NCBI GenBank assembly: GCA_033065855.1
Contig: JAVXUO010002146.1
Coordinates: 1 to 64,000 of the forward strand
Source: Escallonia rubra
Taxonomy: Eukaryota; Streptophyta; Magnoliopsida; Escalloniales; Escalloniaceae
DNA length: 64,000 bases
Direction of reading: 5' to 3'
The number at the start of each line of letters is the position of its first letter. Positions within the stretch are counted from its first letter, which is position 1. The position numbers were made by a program, and so were the translations under genes. Of the stretch, positions 1 through 9,993 are shown in pieces. A model generated the notes under the pieces. That model was given only the letters and a program-made list of their open reading frames with translations, did no database searches and was not told the origin of the DNA.

Positions 1-458
1 ATATGGGTTGTTCTTTTCCATTTAATATCGTCATTCGTCTCTGTTTATTTTGCTTAATAACTTATCATTTTGATAACTTACTGGGCTATTCGAGCTCACC
101 CCTTTTCTTTTCTACCTTGCCTTTGCCACAGGGGAAGAAAGTGACAGTGAATGATATGGCAATGATGGATTTTTGAGATTTTTCTTAGTATCGTAAACTT
201 TGTAATTGTAACTTGAAATCTCACCTGGACAGGGGTCTTTGGATTGTAATGTATTGGAATATTTTGTTTAGCCGCTGCTCATAGACAGTCCTTTTGTAAG
301 GGAATATTTTGGGATTGAATTGTGATAGACTTTTGTTATGCAGAGATGCTTTATGTTAGAAGTTTTAGTTGCTCTGTTTATACCGTTACTTTTAGAACTT
401 TAGCGGTAATTCTTGTAGTTTGATGGTGGTCTAGGCCTCCCGTTTTGGGGTCGTGACA
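1..458 (+). repeat. 5' LTR of gypsy-1 (3' part only)
   Basis: Direct copy of 6187-6644, ending in GTGACA. Three differences are visible over 458 bases. It contains an AT-rich segment and a GAGCTCACC block like those near the end of other LTRs in this window. The rest of the LTR lies outside the window. Confidence 0.93.
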
Positions 459-462
459 GGGT

Positions 463-474
463 CAGTATCAGAGC
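463..474 (+). other. Primer-binding site of gypsy-1 (degenerate tRNA-iMet)
   Basis: CAGTATCAGAGC lies five bases after the LTR end. Ten of twelve bases match the plant gypsy primer site TGGTATCAGAGC, complementary to initiator tRNA-Met. The first two bases are changed (TG to CA). Confidence 0.8.
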
Positions 475-624
475 TTAGGTTTGTGATTCTGTAGACTTGT
501 GTGACCCTAAGTTTAAAACGTTGCGAGTTAGATGTGCGACTAGATTGGTCTCTTTACTCTTTATTTCGTGTTTTTCCTTTGTATGCTTTAGGCTAAAATG
601 GTTTTATTTGGTGTTAGGAGTACT

Positions 625-1430
625 ATGCCTCCTAGACGCTCTAATCGTAAAGCCAACGATCCTCACGATCCACCAACGAATGATGGAGTTGTTAAGGCCA
701 CTGTGCAGGGATTTCAGAATTTGGCGAACCCAATTACCGGATGTAACGGGGTACCACTACACCAAAATCAGAACATTGGGCAGAATGATAGTTTTAAAAG
801 TGGAGATGTGGAGATATTTAAGAAGTTAGTACCCACTTCTAGAGGGGAACCCGATCCGGAGAAGGCTGAAGCTTGGGTGAATCAAAATGAGAAGGTGTTT
901 GACCTTTGGGATAGCAGCGATGAACAAAAGGTGGAATATGCAGTTTTCATGCTAGAGGATGAAGCTGACCATTGGTGGAAGATGGTCAAGCGCATGCAGA
1001 GAATCAGCGCTAATCATCCATGACTTGGGAACGGTTTAAAGGTATTTTCTTCGAGAAATACTTTCCTTAAAATATTAGAGATCGGAAGGAAGAAGAATTC
1101 TTGAAGCTAGTACAAAATGATATGACATTTGCACAATATGAGGCGAAGTTCACCTCATTGTCAAGGCATGCCCCACATCTGGTTGACACCGAGAATCGTA
1201 AAGCGAGAAGATTTGAGAAGGGATTGAAGCGCGGCATCAAGAACAGGTTATTGGCTCTTAAGCTTTCGACTTATGACAAGGTTGTTGAACGGGCCAAAAT
1301 TCTGAAGACGGACTACGGGGAGTTTTTAAAGTAGCAGGAGAAACAGAGGCACAAAAGAGGCCCTGCAGAAGCTTCGGATAAGAACAAGAGTGGTGGTCAG
1401 AACAAGAGGAAATGAACTTTATAAGAAGGC
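625..1430 (+). pseudogene. gypsy-1 gag (capsid region), frameshifted
   Basis: The likely start is the ATG at 625 (protein begins MPPRRSNRK), about 150 bases after the primer site; an in-frame ATG at 598 lacks the usual gypsy gag opening. The first frame runs to a TGA at 1021. Homology to retrotransposon gag (capsid motif around DHWWK, then TWERFKGIFFEKYFP) continues in another frame through a TAA near 1069, then as QNDMTFAQYEAKFTSLSRHAP to a TAG at 1332. In the family this protein forms the cytoplasmic particle. At least one frameshift and several stops make it non-functional. Confidence 0.85.
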
Positions 1431-2186
1431 ATGCAATCGACTCGAAGGGTTACGAAGGTTTGCGATATATGCGGTAGGAATCATGGGGATAAGCCATGCC
1501 ATCGTTTGACAAACTCTTGCTTCAAGTATGAAAATGTGGGACATTATGCTATGGAGTGCCCGTATCCGAAGAAAAAGAGACTGGGGGAGAAGACTTACAA
1601 CGCTCAGGCTCAGGGTGGAGCCAAGCCATCCACGAGGGATCAGAGGCCAAGGGTACAAGGCCATGCTTATGCTTTGACTGCCAAGGATGCCACAACTTCT
1701 AACGACATGGTGGCAGGTACAATTCAGATCGATTCTTATTCATTTCATGCATTATTCGACCCTGGATCCACACATTCGTTTATAACCTCTTCTCTTGCGT
1801 GTAAGTTGGGTTCCGACCCACGAGCTTTAGAATTTGATTTAATGATTGATACCCCGATGGGGAAATCTATCTTAGTATCTATAGTGTACAAGCCTTGTTT
1901 GGTACACATTGAGAGTAGAGTGTTACCTGCTGACCTTATAACTATGGATATTTGAGATTTTGACGTCATTCTCGGCATGGACTGGTTGTCTTCCTATCAT
2001 GCCTCGTTAGATTACTATGCCAAAGAAGTACATTGCCGGATTCTTGGTCAATCTAAGTTCAAGTTTAAGGGTTCTACTTCCGTTACTTCGTCTTGCCTTA
2101 TATCTGCCTTGCAGGCTAGACGTTTGGTTCGGAAGAGGTGTCAAGGATATTTAGCTCACATTGTGGATACTCGTATAGTTGTTTAG
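1431..2186 (+). pseudogene. gypsy-1 nucleocapsid zinc knuckles and aspartic protease
   Basis: Opens with two zinc-knuckle-like motifs: CDICGRNHGDKPC (CX2CX3HX4C) and CFKYENVGHYAMEC, where the second cysteine has become tyrosine. About 100 residues on is the retroviral-type protease, with DPGSTHSFI in place of the usual D-S-G active-site triad and the downstream ILGMDWL motif. A TGA at 1953-1955 separates two stretches in the same frame, and the second ends at 2186. The protease would cleave the Gag-Pol polyprotein. The substituted active site and the stop indicate loss of function. Confidence 0.85.
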
Positions 2187-2204
2187 AACTTATCCGATAT
2201 TCCC

Positions 2205-2962
2205 GTGGTTAGCGAATTTTCGGACGTGTTTCCGGAAGAACTCCCTGGTTTTCCTCTAGACCGTGAAATCGAGTTTGTTATAGATCTTAAACCAGGAGCT
2301 GCTCCAATTTCTAAGATTCCCTACCGTATGGCCCCGGCCGAGCTCAAAGAACTTAAAGTGCAACTCCAAGAATTACTAGAGAAAGGCTTCATTCTCCCCA
2401 AGCATATCTCCTTGTGGCGCTCCCATTTTATTTGTAAATAAGAAGGACAGAACGATGAGATAGTGCATTGACTATAGGGAGCTGAACCGTATCACAGTTC
2501 GTAATAACTACCCTTTGCCACGGATTGACGATTTATTTGACCAACTTCAGGGAGCTGAATACTTCTCCAAAATTTGATTTGAGATCAGGTTACCACCAAT
2601 TGAATATTAGGAGGGAAGATATATCCAAGACTAATTTCTGCACGAGGTACGGACACTATGAGTTTGTAGTAATGCCGTTCGGGTTTACTAATGCACTTGC
2701 AGTGTTTATGTATTTAATGAATCGGGTATTCAAGCGATACCTGGACCAATTCGTCATAGTCTTCATTGATGACATTCTGATTTACTCCAAAAGCAAGGAA
2801 GAACATTTACGTATGGTACTACAGATTTTGAGGGAAGAAAAGCTTTATGCCAAGTTTGATAAATGTGAGTTTTGGCTTGAGAAAGTTGTGGTTTTAGGCC
2901 ATGTGGTATCTAAAGATGGGATCTCGGTGGATCCATCTAAGGTAGAGGCAGTGTGGAATTAG
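2205..2962 (+). pseudogene. gypsy-1 reverse transcriptase, broken
   Basis: The N-terminal lead-in [13 protein letters not shown] and [14 protein letters not shown] lie in one frame, with a TAA at 2439. The fingers/palm region continues in another frame: [12 protein letters not shown], then [12 protein letters not shown], then the catalytic box [11 protein letters not shown] near 2764-2796, then [14 protein letters not shown]. The catalytic Asp pair is intact (F-I-D-D replaces Y-x-D-D). Stops and frame changes between 2440 and 2575 break the protein. Confidence 0.9.
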
Positions 2963-3004
2963 GAAAAACCAAAAATAGTAGGAGAAGTTTGTAGTTTCCT
3001 TGGG

Positions 3005-3560
3005 TTGACTGCCTATTATCGCAGGTTTATAGAGGTGTTTTCAAAACTCGATATCCCATTAACTCGGTTGACCCGAAAAAAGGTTAGGTTCGAGTGGTCT
3101 GAGGAGTGTGATCGCAGTTTTCTAGAGTTAAAAGAAAAGATTGGTTTCGGCTCCGGTTCTTTCCCTGCCTTCAGGAACTGGAGGATTTGTGTTAGTAAGC
3201 GATGCTTCACACAAGGGTTTGGGATGTGTATTAATGCAGCATGGGTGAGTTATTGCTTATGGCTCGCGGCAACTTAAAACGTATGAAGTGAACTACCCAA
3301 CACATGATTTGGAGTTGGCTGTTGTGGTTTTTGCTTTGAAAATTTGGAGGAACTATCTCTATGGTGAAACGTGTGAGATATACACGGATCACAAGAGTCT
3401 TAAGTTTTTATTCACACAGAAGGAATTGACTATGCGACAACTTTGGTGGTTGGAATTGCTTAAGGACTATGACTGCAAGATTTTATATCATCCAGGGAAA
3501 GCCAACGTGGTCGCTGATGCTCTCAGTCGAAAGAACACATGTACGTGTGCAACTCTTTTG
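3005..3560 (+). pseudogene. gypsy-1 RNase H
   Basis: Starts with the RT-connection motif LTAYYRRFIEVFSKL. After a frame change it continues as [34 protein letters not shown] and [15 protein letters not shown], the standard tail of plant gypsy RNase H. The first catalytic segment (normally SDASxxGLG) is disturbed around 3180-3240 by a frameshift. RNase H removes genomic RNA during reverse transcription. Non-functional as it stands. Confidence 0.87.
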
Positions 3561-3689
3561 ACTTCACATAAGGAAATTCTTGCGGATCTTGAAAGTTTGG
3601 GTATGGATGTTTTGGTTTCCAGGACGAGAAACTATTTTAGTAATTTAATGGCGCGACCTACCTTGATTGAAAGAATTAAGTAAGCTCAG

Positions 3690-4560
3690 ATTGCGGATTC
3701 AAAATTAGTTAAGATCAGAGAACAAGTTGGAGAGGGTCAACAGCCAGAGTTCAGAATTGATGCCGAGTGGGCATTATGTTTTCGAAACAGATTGTGTGTT
3801 CCTTCTGATGTAGGATTAAAGGAGGAAATATTGCGAGACGCGCATAGTTCTGGCTTCACAGTCCATCCAGGTAGTACTAAGATGTATCGAGATTTACGAG
3901 ACGTGTTTTGGTGGAACGATATGAAAAGGGAGCTATCGGATTTTGTCGCTCGATGCCTTATTTGTCCGCAAGTTAAAGCGGAACATCAATGGCCTGCTGG
4001 ACCTCTACAACCACTTACCATCCCTCAGTTGAAGTGGGAACATATTACTATGGACTTTGACCTGGATAAAATGTGCTGACTTAGTTAAACGATCAATTAC
4101 AACCCAAACCGAATCATGACCTTGCCTTGTCCTAGGCAAAACCAGACACAAAGTCCATAGTTGGGGTGATCAATTGCCGCTTAGGGCTTGCTCGTTAAAC
4201 TTCAAAAATAGTTGGGGTGATCAATTGCCGCTTGTCGAGTTTGCATACAACAATAGCTTTCAGGCTAGTATTGGTATGGCCCCGTTTGAAGCCTTGTATG
4301 GTCGAAGATGTAAAACACCAATTTGTTGGTTTGAGGTTGGAGAGGAGAAACTTTTCGGTGCCTTGGGGCCCGAGGTAGCACAAGCTACATCGGAGAAAAT
4401 TTGTTTCATTGAGGATAATTTGCTAGTTGCTCAAAGCCGTCAAAAGAGTTATGCTGATAATAAAAGACGTGAGTTAGAGTTTGAAGTAGGAGATCATGTA
4501 TTTCTCAAAGTATCACCTTGGAAGGGAGTAATGAGTTTTGGAAAGAAGGGCGCTTTTTGA
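3690..4560 (+). pseudogene. gypsy-1 integrase with catalytic core deleted
   Basis: The HHCC zinc-binding domain is recognisable ([17 protein letters not shown], then CLICPQVK), followed by the start of the core at WEHITMDF. The sequence then breaks at about 4060 into non-homologous filler. It resumes at about 4228 within the C-terminal part ([48 protein letters not shown]) and stops at a TGA at 4558. Two of the three D,D-35-E catalytic acids are missing, as is the chromodomain that normally follows. Confidence 0.88.
4070..4233 (+). other. Filler DNA at the gypsy-1 integrase deletion
   Basis: The deletion joint holds a 26-bp direct duplication (4157-4182 and 4208-4233, beginning ATAGTTGGGG). 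It also holds an inverted 11-mer: CTATGGACTTT near 4049 and AAAGTCCATAG at 4150-4160. Templated filler of this kind is typical of break repair with strand switching. Confidence 0.7.
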
Positions 4561-4601
4561 CGTTTAAGGTACGTTTTTAATTCCACGGACGAAATTCTTT
4601 C

Positions 4602-4617
4602 AAGGGGGGGGGGGGAG
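4602..4617 (+). other. Polypurine tract of gypsy-1
   Basis: A run of 12 G followed by AG immediately precedes the LTR start TGTAATACCCC. In gypsy elements this tract primes plus-strand synthesis. Confidence 0.85.
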
Positions 4618-4689
4618 TGTAATACCCCAAAACTTTTCCTTTCTTAAGCTAAAAAACAAATTCCTTAAAAATAAATAAGGATGTGTTCT

Positions 4690-5060
4690 TTTCGGAATAT
4701 TCAGTAAAGTGTGGAAAACGTTTCCGTGGGATTCGGTCAAATGAAAGGGTTTTCGGTTCAATGAATAGTTTTCGGTTGAAACTTTCCGAAGTTTTCGGTT
4801 GAATGAATAGTTTTCGGTCGAATGAAACTGCTTTGCTTCGAATGAAAATTGTGTTGATTTGAGGAAGAATGGGGACTGGAGTTTTCTGTTGAATGGAAAT
4901 AGTTTTCAGTCGAATGAAACCACTTTGCTTCGAATGAAAATTGTGTTGATTTGAGGAAGAATGAGAACTGAAGTTTTCAGTCGAATGGAAAATCGAGATT
5001 TTGGGAAAGGCATTTTCGCAACTGAAGTTTTGAGTCGAATGAAACATTCTTTTTTCTTCG
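4690..5060 (+). repeat. TTCGGTCGAATG-type degenerate motif array in the LTR
   Basis: About a dozen variants of TTTTCGGTCGAATGAA recur at irregular spacing, some in a longer duplicated block (about 4805-4870 and 4905-4965, both with CGAATGAAAATTGTGTTGAT). The same motif, on the other strand, is repeated in the LTRs of gypsy-3 and gypsy-4. Confidence 0.75.
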
Positions 5061-5627
5061 AATGAATAGTGTAATTTTTGCTTTCTTATAAATAGTCTCT
5101 TTATTTTCTTTCCAGCCTTTTTGTTCTCTGTTTCATTCCCTTTTCGGCGGAGAGAGAGAGATTAGAAGGCTTGGGAAGCTCCTTCGGTATTAAGGTGGTG
5201 CCTTGAGGTTTTTCTTGTCCAAAAACTTGATTGAGGGAAGGGATTTTATCGCCTTTTGCTGTGAAAAGGTACTTTCGAAATCCGAAAGCTTATGCTTTGT
5301 CCAATTCTGTTCATCTTTATTGGTTCATTTTGGTTTGTTTAACTTTTGTTTTCATTTAAAACATTGTGTACCCTCCCCCATTTGTGCCATGAGGAGCACA
5401 CCTTTGCATTTGTACATTTGTGGCCGTCAACTTAAGATTGACATTGACTATGTGGAACAACTCTCAGATTGAGAGGGTCCTTTGGACACATGTTAGACAT
5501 GTTAGCAAGCAATAGACTCCTAGCATGCTACCGGTAGCAAACGTTTGATGTCTGTATGTTTGGTTCGACAGTTGGGTCTTATGACCAACATAGTCTTCGT
5601 ATGTTATAGCATGCCCGACATATATTA

Positions 5628-6125
5628 TGTAATATCCCACATCGGTTGTGGGAGAGTTTGTGATTGGCCTTATAAGACCCTAGCTCTGAACTCATAAGTA
5701 CCAACTTGGCTAGCCCTTTTGAGGGAGGCAATGCCCTGTGGTGGGGCCGTGGACCGGGTCGTTACAGATGGTATCAGAGCAGACTCTCAAAAGCTCGAGC
5801 TGGGTTGTCCAGTCTGGTTGCCAATGGTTGGGGGAAACGAAGGCAAGCCCGGGTATATCTCACATCAAGAGGATGGTTGGGGCAACGAAGGGTGAGCTGG
5901 GTATATCCCACATTGGCTAGAGAGGAAGATTATGGGCTATGTGTGACCGAGCCTTAGCGAGGACGCTAATGAATAAGGTAGGGATATTGTAATATCCCAC
6001 ATCAGTTGTGGGAGAGTTTGTTATGGCCTTATAAGACCCTGCCTATGAACTCATAAGTACCAACTTGGCTAGCCCTTTTGAGGGAGGCAATGCCCTATGG
6101 TGGGGCCGTGGACCGGGTTGTTACA
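5628..6125 (+). mobile_element. TRIM (terminal-repeat retrotransposon in miniature)
   Basis: Two 138-139-bp direct repeats (5628-5766 and 5988-6125, TGTAATATCCC...GTTACA) flank about 220 bp of non-coding DNA. A perfect tRNA-iMet primer site, TGGTATCAGAGC (5769-5780), lies just after the first repeat and a purine-rich stretch lies before the second. The 5-bp TSD TATTA is present on both sides (5623-5627, 6126-6130). The repeats differ at about seven bases plus one indel. There is no coding capacity, so movement depends on other elements. The nested position is within the gypsy-1 3' LTR. Confidence 0.95.
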
Positions 6126-6654
6126 TATTAGTCATGTGTTATAGGATTACATGCTTAACTTTGTTGCTTCCATATTTGATAATAAGATATGGGTTGTTCT
6201 TTTCCATTTAATATCGTCATTCGTCTCTGTTTATTTTGCTTAATAACTTATCATTTTGATAACTTACTGGGCTATTCGAGCTCACCCCTTTTCTTTTCTA
6301 CCTTGCCTTTGCCACAGGGGAAGAAAGTGACAATGAATGATATGGCAATGACGGATTTTTGAGATTTTTCTTAGTATCGTAAACTTTGTAATTGTAACTT
6401 GAAATCTCACCTGGACAGGGGTCTTTGGATTGTAATGTATTGGAATATTTTGTTTAGCCGCTGCTCATAGACAGTCCTTTTGTAAGGGAATATTTTGGGA
6501 TTGAATTGTGATAGACTTTTGTTATGCAGAGATGCTTTATGTTAGAAGTTTTAGTTGCTCTGTTTATACCGTTACTTTTAGAACTTTAGCGGTAATTCTT
6601 GTAGTTTGATGGTGGTCTAGGCCTCCCGTTTTGGGGGCGTGACAAATGTAATAT

Positions 6655-6914
6655 GGATTAAATTTATCACCTCGTCCTTAACCTTGAGGAACCACTTCTG
6701 TCTCAACTTGTGAAGCTTCTGTTTGACAAGTTTGGCTTCAGGTAGGATAGGTAGGTGGTGTTCCACGATGGACGGGTCAATACCGGACGTCCACTATATG
6801 ACCAAGCAAAAACATCGATAAGCTATTGAAGAGTGCACTGCTTTCCTCTCTTTCCCTCTCATCTAGACTAGCCCCTATTTTGATTTCTTTTACGTCTTTA
6901 GGACTCATGGTTTT
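6655..6914 (-). pseudogene. Ogre/Athila-like gypsy pol fragment (region upstream of RT)
   Basis: The reverse strand reads PKDVKEIKIGASLDERE, then DVFAWSYSG, a one-base frameshift, then IDPSIVEHHLPILPEAKLVKQ, which is the linker between protease and reverse transcriptase in Tat/Athila gypsy elements. It is interrupted on its upstream side by solo LTR X1 at 6915 and cut on the other side by gypsy-1. Only a remnant. Confidence 0.8.
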
Positions 6915-8977
6915 TGCCACGACCCGAACCCACGGTTTAGCCTATGAGCTAGGTCCGTGACTGGTCGTAGGCCCATTAGGCTCTCATGAAAGGCTCTGCG
7001 AGGCCTTACTCACGTACAACAGTACAACTGCAACGGAAATTGAATCTTATACAAGTCCAAAATAAGAACTTCACTTCCAGTCTTAATACAAAATTGTTAT
7101 ATATCAACAAGTATGAAATGGTCTCTAAAGACAACAACTACACTCATTGAAATCCATTATGTTCTCCCTACAATTTACAAGCCCTCGATTATCGCCATCA
7201 ACTTACTCTTAACTTGAACTATTAAGTAAAGAATGAGCTTTCACGTGCTCATTAAGTAATAGCGACTTAACTAACTAGACCATAGCATGTCAGCAAATAA
7301 CTCACTCTGATAATTAGCAACTTAAGAGATATAAAACCAGGGAGTAAATAATTATTTCTCAAGGCAGGAAATAATAAGTCGTTCTGTAAAACCTAACAGA
7401 GTAAAGAGAACAATTATGAGGGCATAAAAATCATTTAGCACAAAAACATAATCACAAGCCAGTTCCATCTCAGAACCAGCTAAAAAGATATGTCACGATT
7501 AGCATTCATAGCTCCAATGACTTGGGATCGGAATCTCACCTCGGGATAAACATCACTATAGAAGCAAGGCAAACACTTACAAAAGTAATGTGCATTACGT
7601 CATACATAGTCCCGTTCACAAGGGCTTGAAATACAACTTTCCCCCATTAGATATGGGACACAACAACCGAGTAAGAAAAAATCACCACCCTTTTTGTTTA
7701 TCACAAATATAATCCTTCGATCACTGATGGTCAAACCATCTAACGACTTTTCGATAATTTCTCAACATATTTCATATCCACAATAACATCAATACCAAAA
7801 CATCTCTCTTGCGTCATCTATTTCAAATCTGAATCACATTAAAATTTCTAATAAAATATCATTTTCATGTTGGTCCGGTTTCTTAATGAGAAATAAGCAT
7901 CGCCAAAAGCTTTTTGGCAAAATTCATTTATCCAAGGCAAAAGCAGATAATCATAACCAAACAGTTCATTAATGATAAATAGTGCTTTTCAAAAGTAGAT
8001 AACATGTACATTTTATAAATGTACTTGTTAAATCGAAAGGTCACTTACACAAACCTTTCACTGAATTCAGAAGTTTTTCTTTGAATCTGACCTCAGTCAC
8101 CTTCTACCATATCTTAATAGACGAATCGGCTATAAATTAATTCCCGTGGCATATAATTTATTATAGCGCAATAAAATATTTCAATTTCTACTCTTGTCAT
8201 TTATTAGTTCGTAACTTCTTACTACAACTAGTCCATTCAATCAGAATTATCCTCGCCCGTAGAAGTGCACCACCGGCACCATTTCTCTTTCCTTGGAAGC
8301 AATACTAACATTGTTTTCTCATTTTCTTGAGATCTTCGATGCTCAATTATGTATTTTCAGTCAGTTTGTCATCGGGTGTGAAAAATTACCAAAACACCCC
8401 CAGGCTATGGTCAAATTATCAAAACATCCTCTAATGTCTGATGCACCAACAAAGACCCAGAAATAACTCAAAATATATTTTTAAGCAATCTAAACCAGTT
8501 ATTGGACTAAAAAGTCCTTCAGAGAAGTTTTTGCTCGAAAGCCCTAACTGATATCTAAATAGAGTGCTCAGAGGTTGATCCTGTAAAAATAGCTATCGGC
8601 ATCAAAATGCCTCGAAAGTTTAGACACTGAAACATCTCAACAACATAAGGTCCTCCTAAATATTTTCTCCACTAGTTTATGTTTTAATTGGATTAGTCAC
8701 CATTTGAAAGTAGTAGGTGGCAATTTTCCGTTAACATTTTCTCACATTTTTACACATGTATGCCACTAATCTAATCAACTTCATATAATTACGAAATAGC
8801 CCCAAAACTTTTTATAATTACAAATTAATCCCAAAACTTCATTTAATTACATTTTGGCCCCAAAAGAATTTTAACCTTTCATACTATACTGATTCCCGAT
8901 TGCTAACATTTATCAGCCATTTATTATCAAGTAACCATTAATTATTTTGGATAGCTCAAAAAGTACGAGGAGTATCA
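6915..8977 (-). mobile_element. Solo LTR X1 (2.06 kb)
   Basis: Begins TGCCACGACCCGAACCC and ends AGTATCA, flanked by the 5-bp duplication GTTTT (6910-6914, 8978-8982). Its left 90 bases match the reverse complement of the right end of solo LTR U (57740-57827), and its middle matches parts of X2 (around 21060-21145 and 35749-36000), so it reads on the minus strand. No primer site, gag or pol is attached. Removing it rejoins the two minus-strand Ogre/Athila-like pieces. Confidence 0.85.
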
Positions 8978-8982
8978 GTTTT

Positions 8983-9627
8983 GCCCTCGGATTAGGCAAA
9001 CTATTCTTTATCAATATTTGGGCAAAAAACGCCACTCTAAGGAAAAATGTATAAGATTAAGGCGTACCAGGTGTTGGATAAAAAGTATTCATCCAAACCT
9101 TAATTTTGTTTTCCTTTCTTTTATCTAAGCGAGCAATTAACTGTTTAATGCTTTGTTGGCTTCTCCTCTTAGGTTTGCTATTATTAATGTGTCTAAATGA
9201 TCAACCGCTTCTATGCGTTGTTCACTCTGACTTCTAGACAAAGTACGTCCTTCCCTCTAATGACCAACTTTTTCCACGAGTTGATTGCTTCGGCTTTAGA
9301 TGGATTTTATTCTCAAACCTTTTCTTGATGATGATCGACAACCAACCGCTTTCACGCATGTTTGTTCCAGCTTCGAGTGATGTCATTAAGCGTTTGACGA
9401 GGGCCAGTTACCTCAGATTCTTTGTTTCATCTCTTGTTCAAGTTGCCAATTTTCAAAGGATTGGTGCTTGAACTACACTCTTCTTATTCCTTTTCTAGGG
9501 ATATGTAAAAAGCCTTATAATGCTCTAACCTATTTTTGTGAGTTTTTAGTACCATTCATATGTTTGCTTGAATGCATACCCCATCCGGCTTTGTTCTTCT
9601 ATATTTTGGTCTTTCAAAGCAGTCCGT
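8983..9627 (-). pseudogene. Upstream remnant of the same Ogre/Athila-like element
   Basis: On the minus strand this lies upstream of the pol fragment at 6655-6914 once X1 is removed. A short open stretch at about 9135-9240 reads SRSQSEQRIEAVDHLDTLII, with preceding basic text in another frame. It could be degraded gag or linker, but I do not recognise the family with certainty. The plus-strand ORF at 9468-9650 crosses the Z boundary and is not credible. Confidence 0.45.
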
Positions 9628-9789
9628 TGTCAGGGCCCAATCTTAATTAGCTTCTAATTATTTTTTTAAATTAAAGACTTATTAATTTGATTGAAATATT
9701 ATTTCTGTTACATTCATTGTCAAAATGAAATAAAACGCGTTTCATAACTTTCGCGGTTAAGCAGGCTTAAAGTTGTATTAATTATTAAT

Positions 9790-9951
9790 GGGTTAATTAC
9801 TCACGGCACCCCTGAGGTTTACCCTAAATTACACACGGACCTGTCTATCTTTGTAAATTACACTAAGCTACACATTTCTATTTTTCTGTTAACAGAGTTA
9901 ACAAAATTAATGAAAGGACGGTCATACCCCTGATAAACAAGTTAATTTACC

Positions 9952-9993
<42 letters not shown>

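Larger units (their letters stand above)
1..6644 (+). mobile_element. gypsy-1: Tekay-like Ty3/gypsy chromovirus, 5' end outside window
   Basis: An LTR retrotransposon in the order LTR, tRNA-Met primer site, gag, protease, reverse transcriptase, RNase H, integrase, polypurine tract, LTR. The integrase motif HPGSTKMY and the RNase H/integrase spacing are typical of Tekay/Del chromoviruses. All coding parts carry stops or frameshifts, most of the integrase core is missing, and no chromodomain is seen before the polypurine tract. The 3' LTR spans 4618-6644 and includes a nested TRIM. Bases 1-458 match 6187-6644 with only three substitutions by eye, so the insertion is recent although the coding region is ruined. 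The 3' flanking copy of the TSD would be AATGT (6645-6649); its partner lies left of the window. Confidence 0.93.
4618..6644 (+). repeat. 3' LTR of gypsy-1 (about 1.52 kb without its TRIM insertion)
   Basis: Runs from TGTAATACCCC to GTCGTGACA-type sequence. It contains an array of TTCGGTCGAATG-like motifs (about 4690-5060), a possible TATA-like TTATAAATAG at 5088, a GA-rich leader (5150-5165), a GCTTGGGAAGCTCC block shared with the LTRs of gypsy-3 and gypsy-4, the nested TRIM (5628-6125), and an end identical in layout to bases 1-458. The shared blocks place gypsy-1, -3 and -4 in one lineage. Confidence 0.92.

Noticed and set aside
5628-6125. TRIM as a Cassandra element
   Set aside because: I see no 5S rRNA-like promoter segment in its repeats, which is the defining feature of Cassandra.
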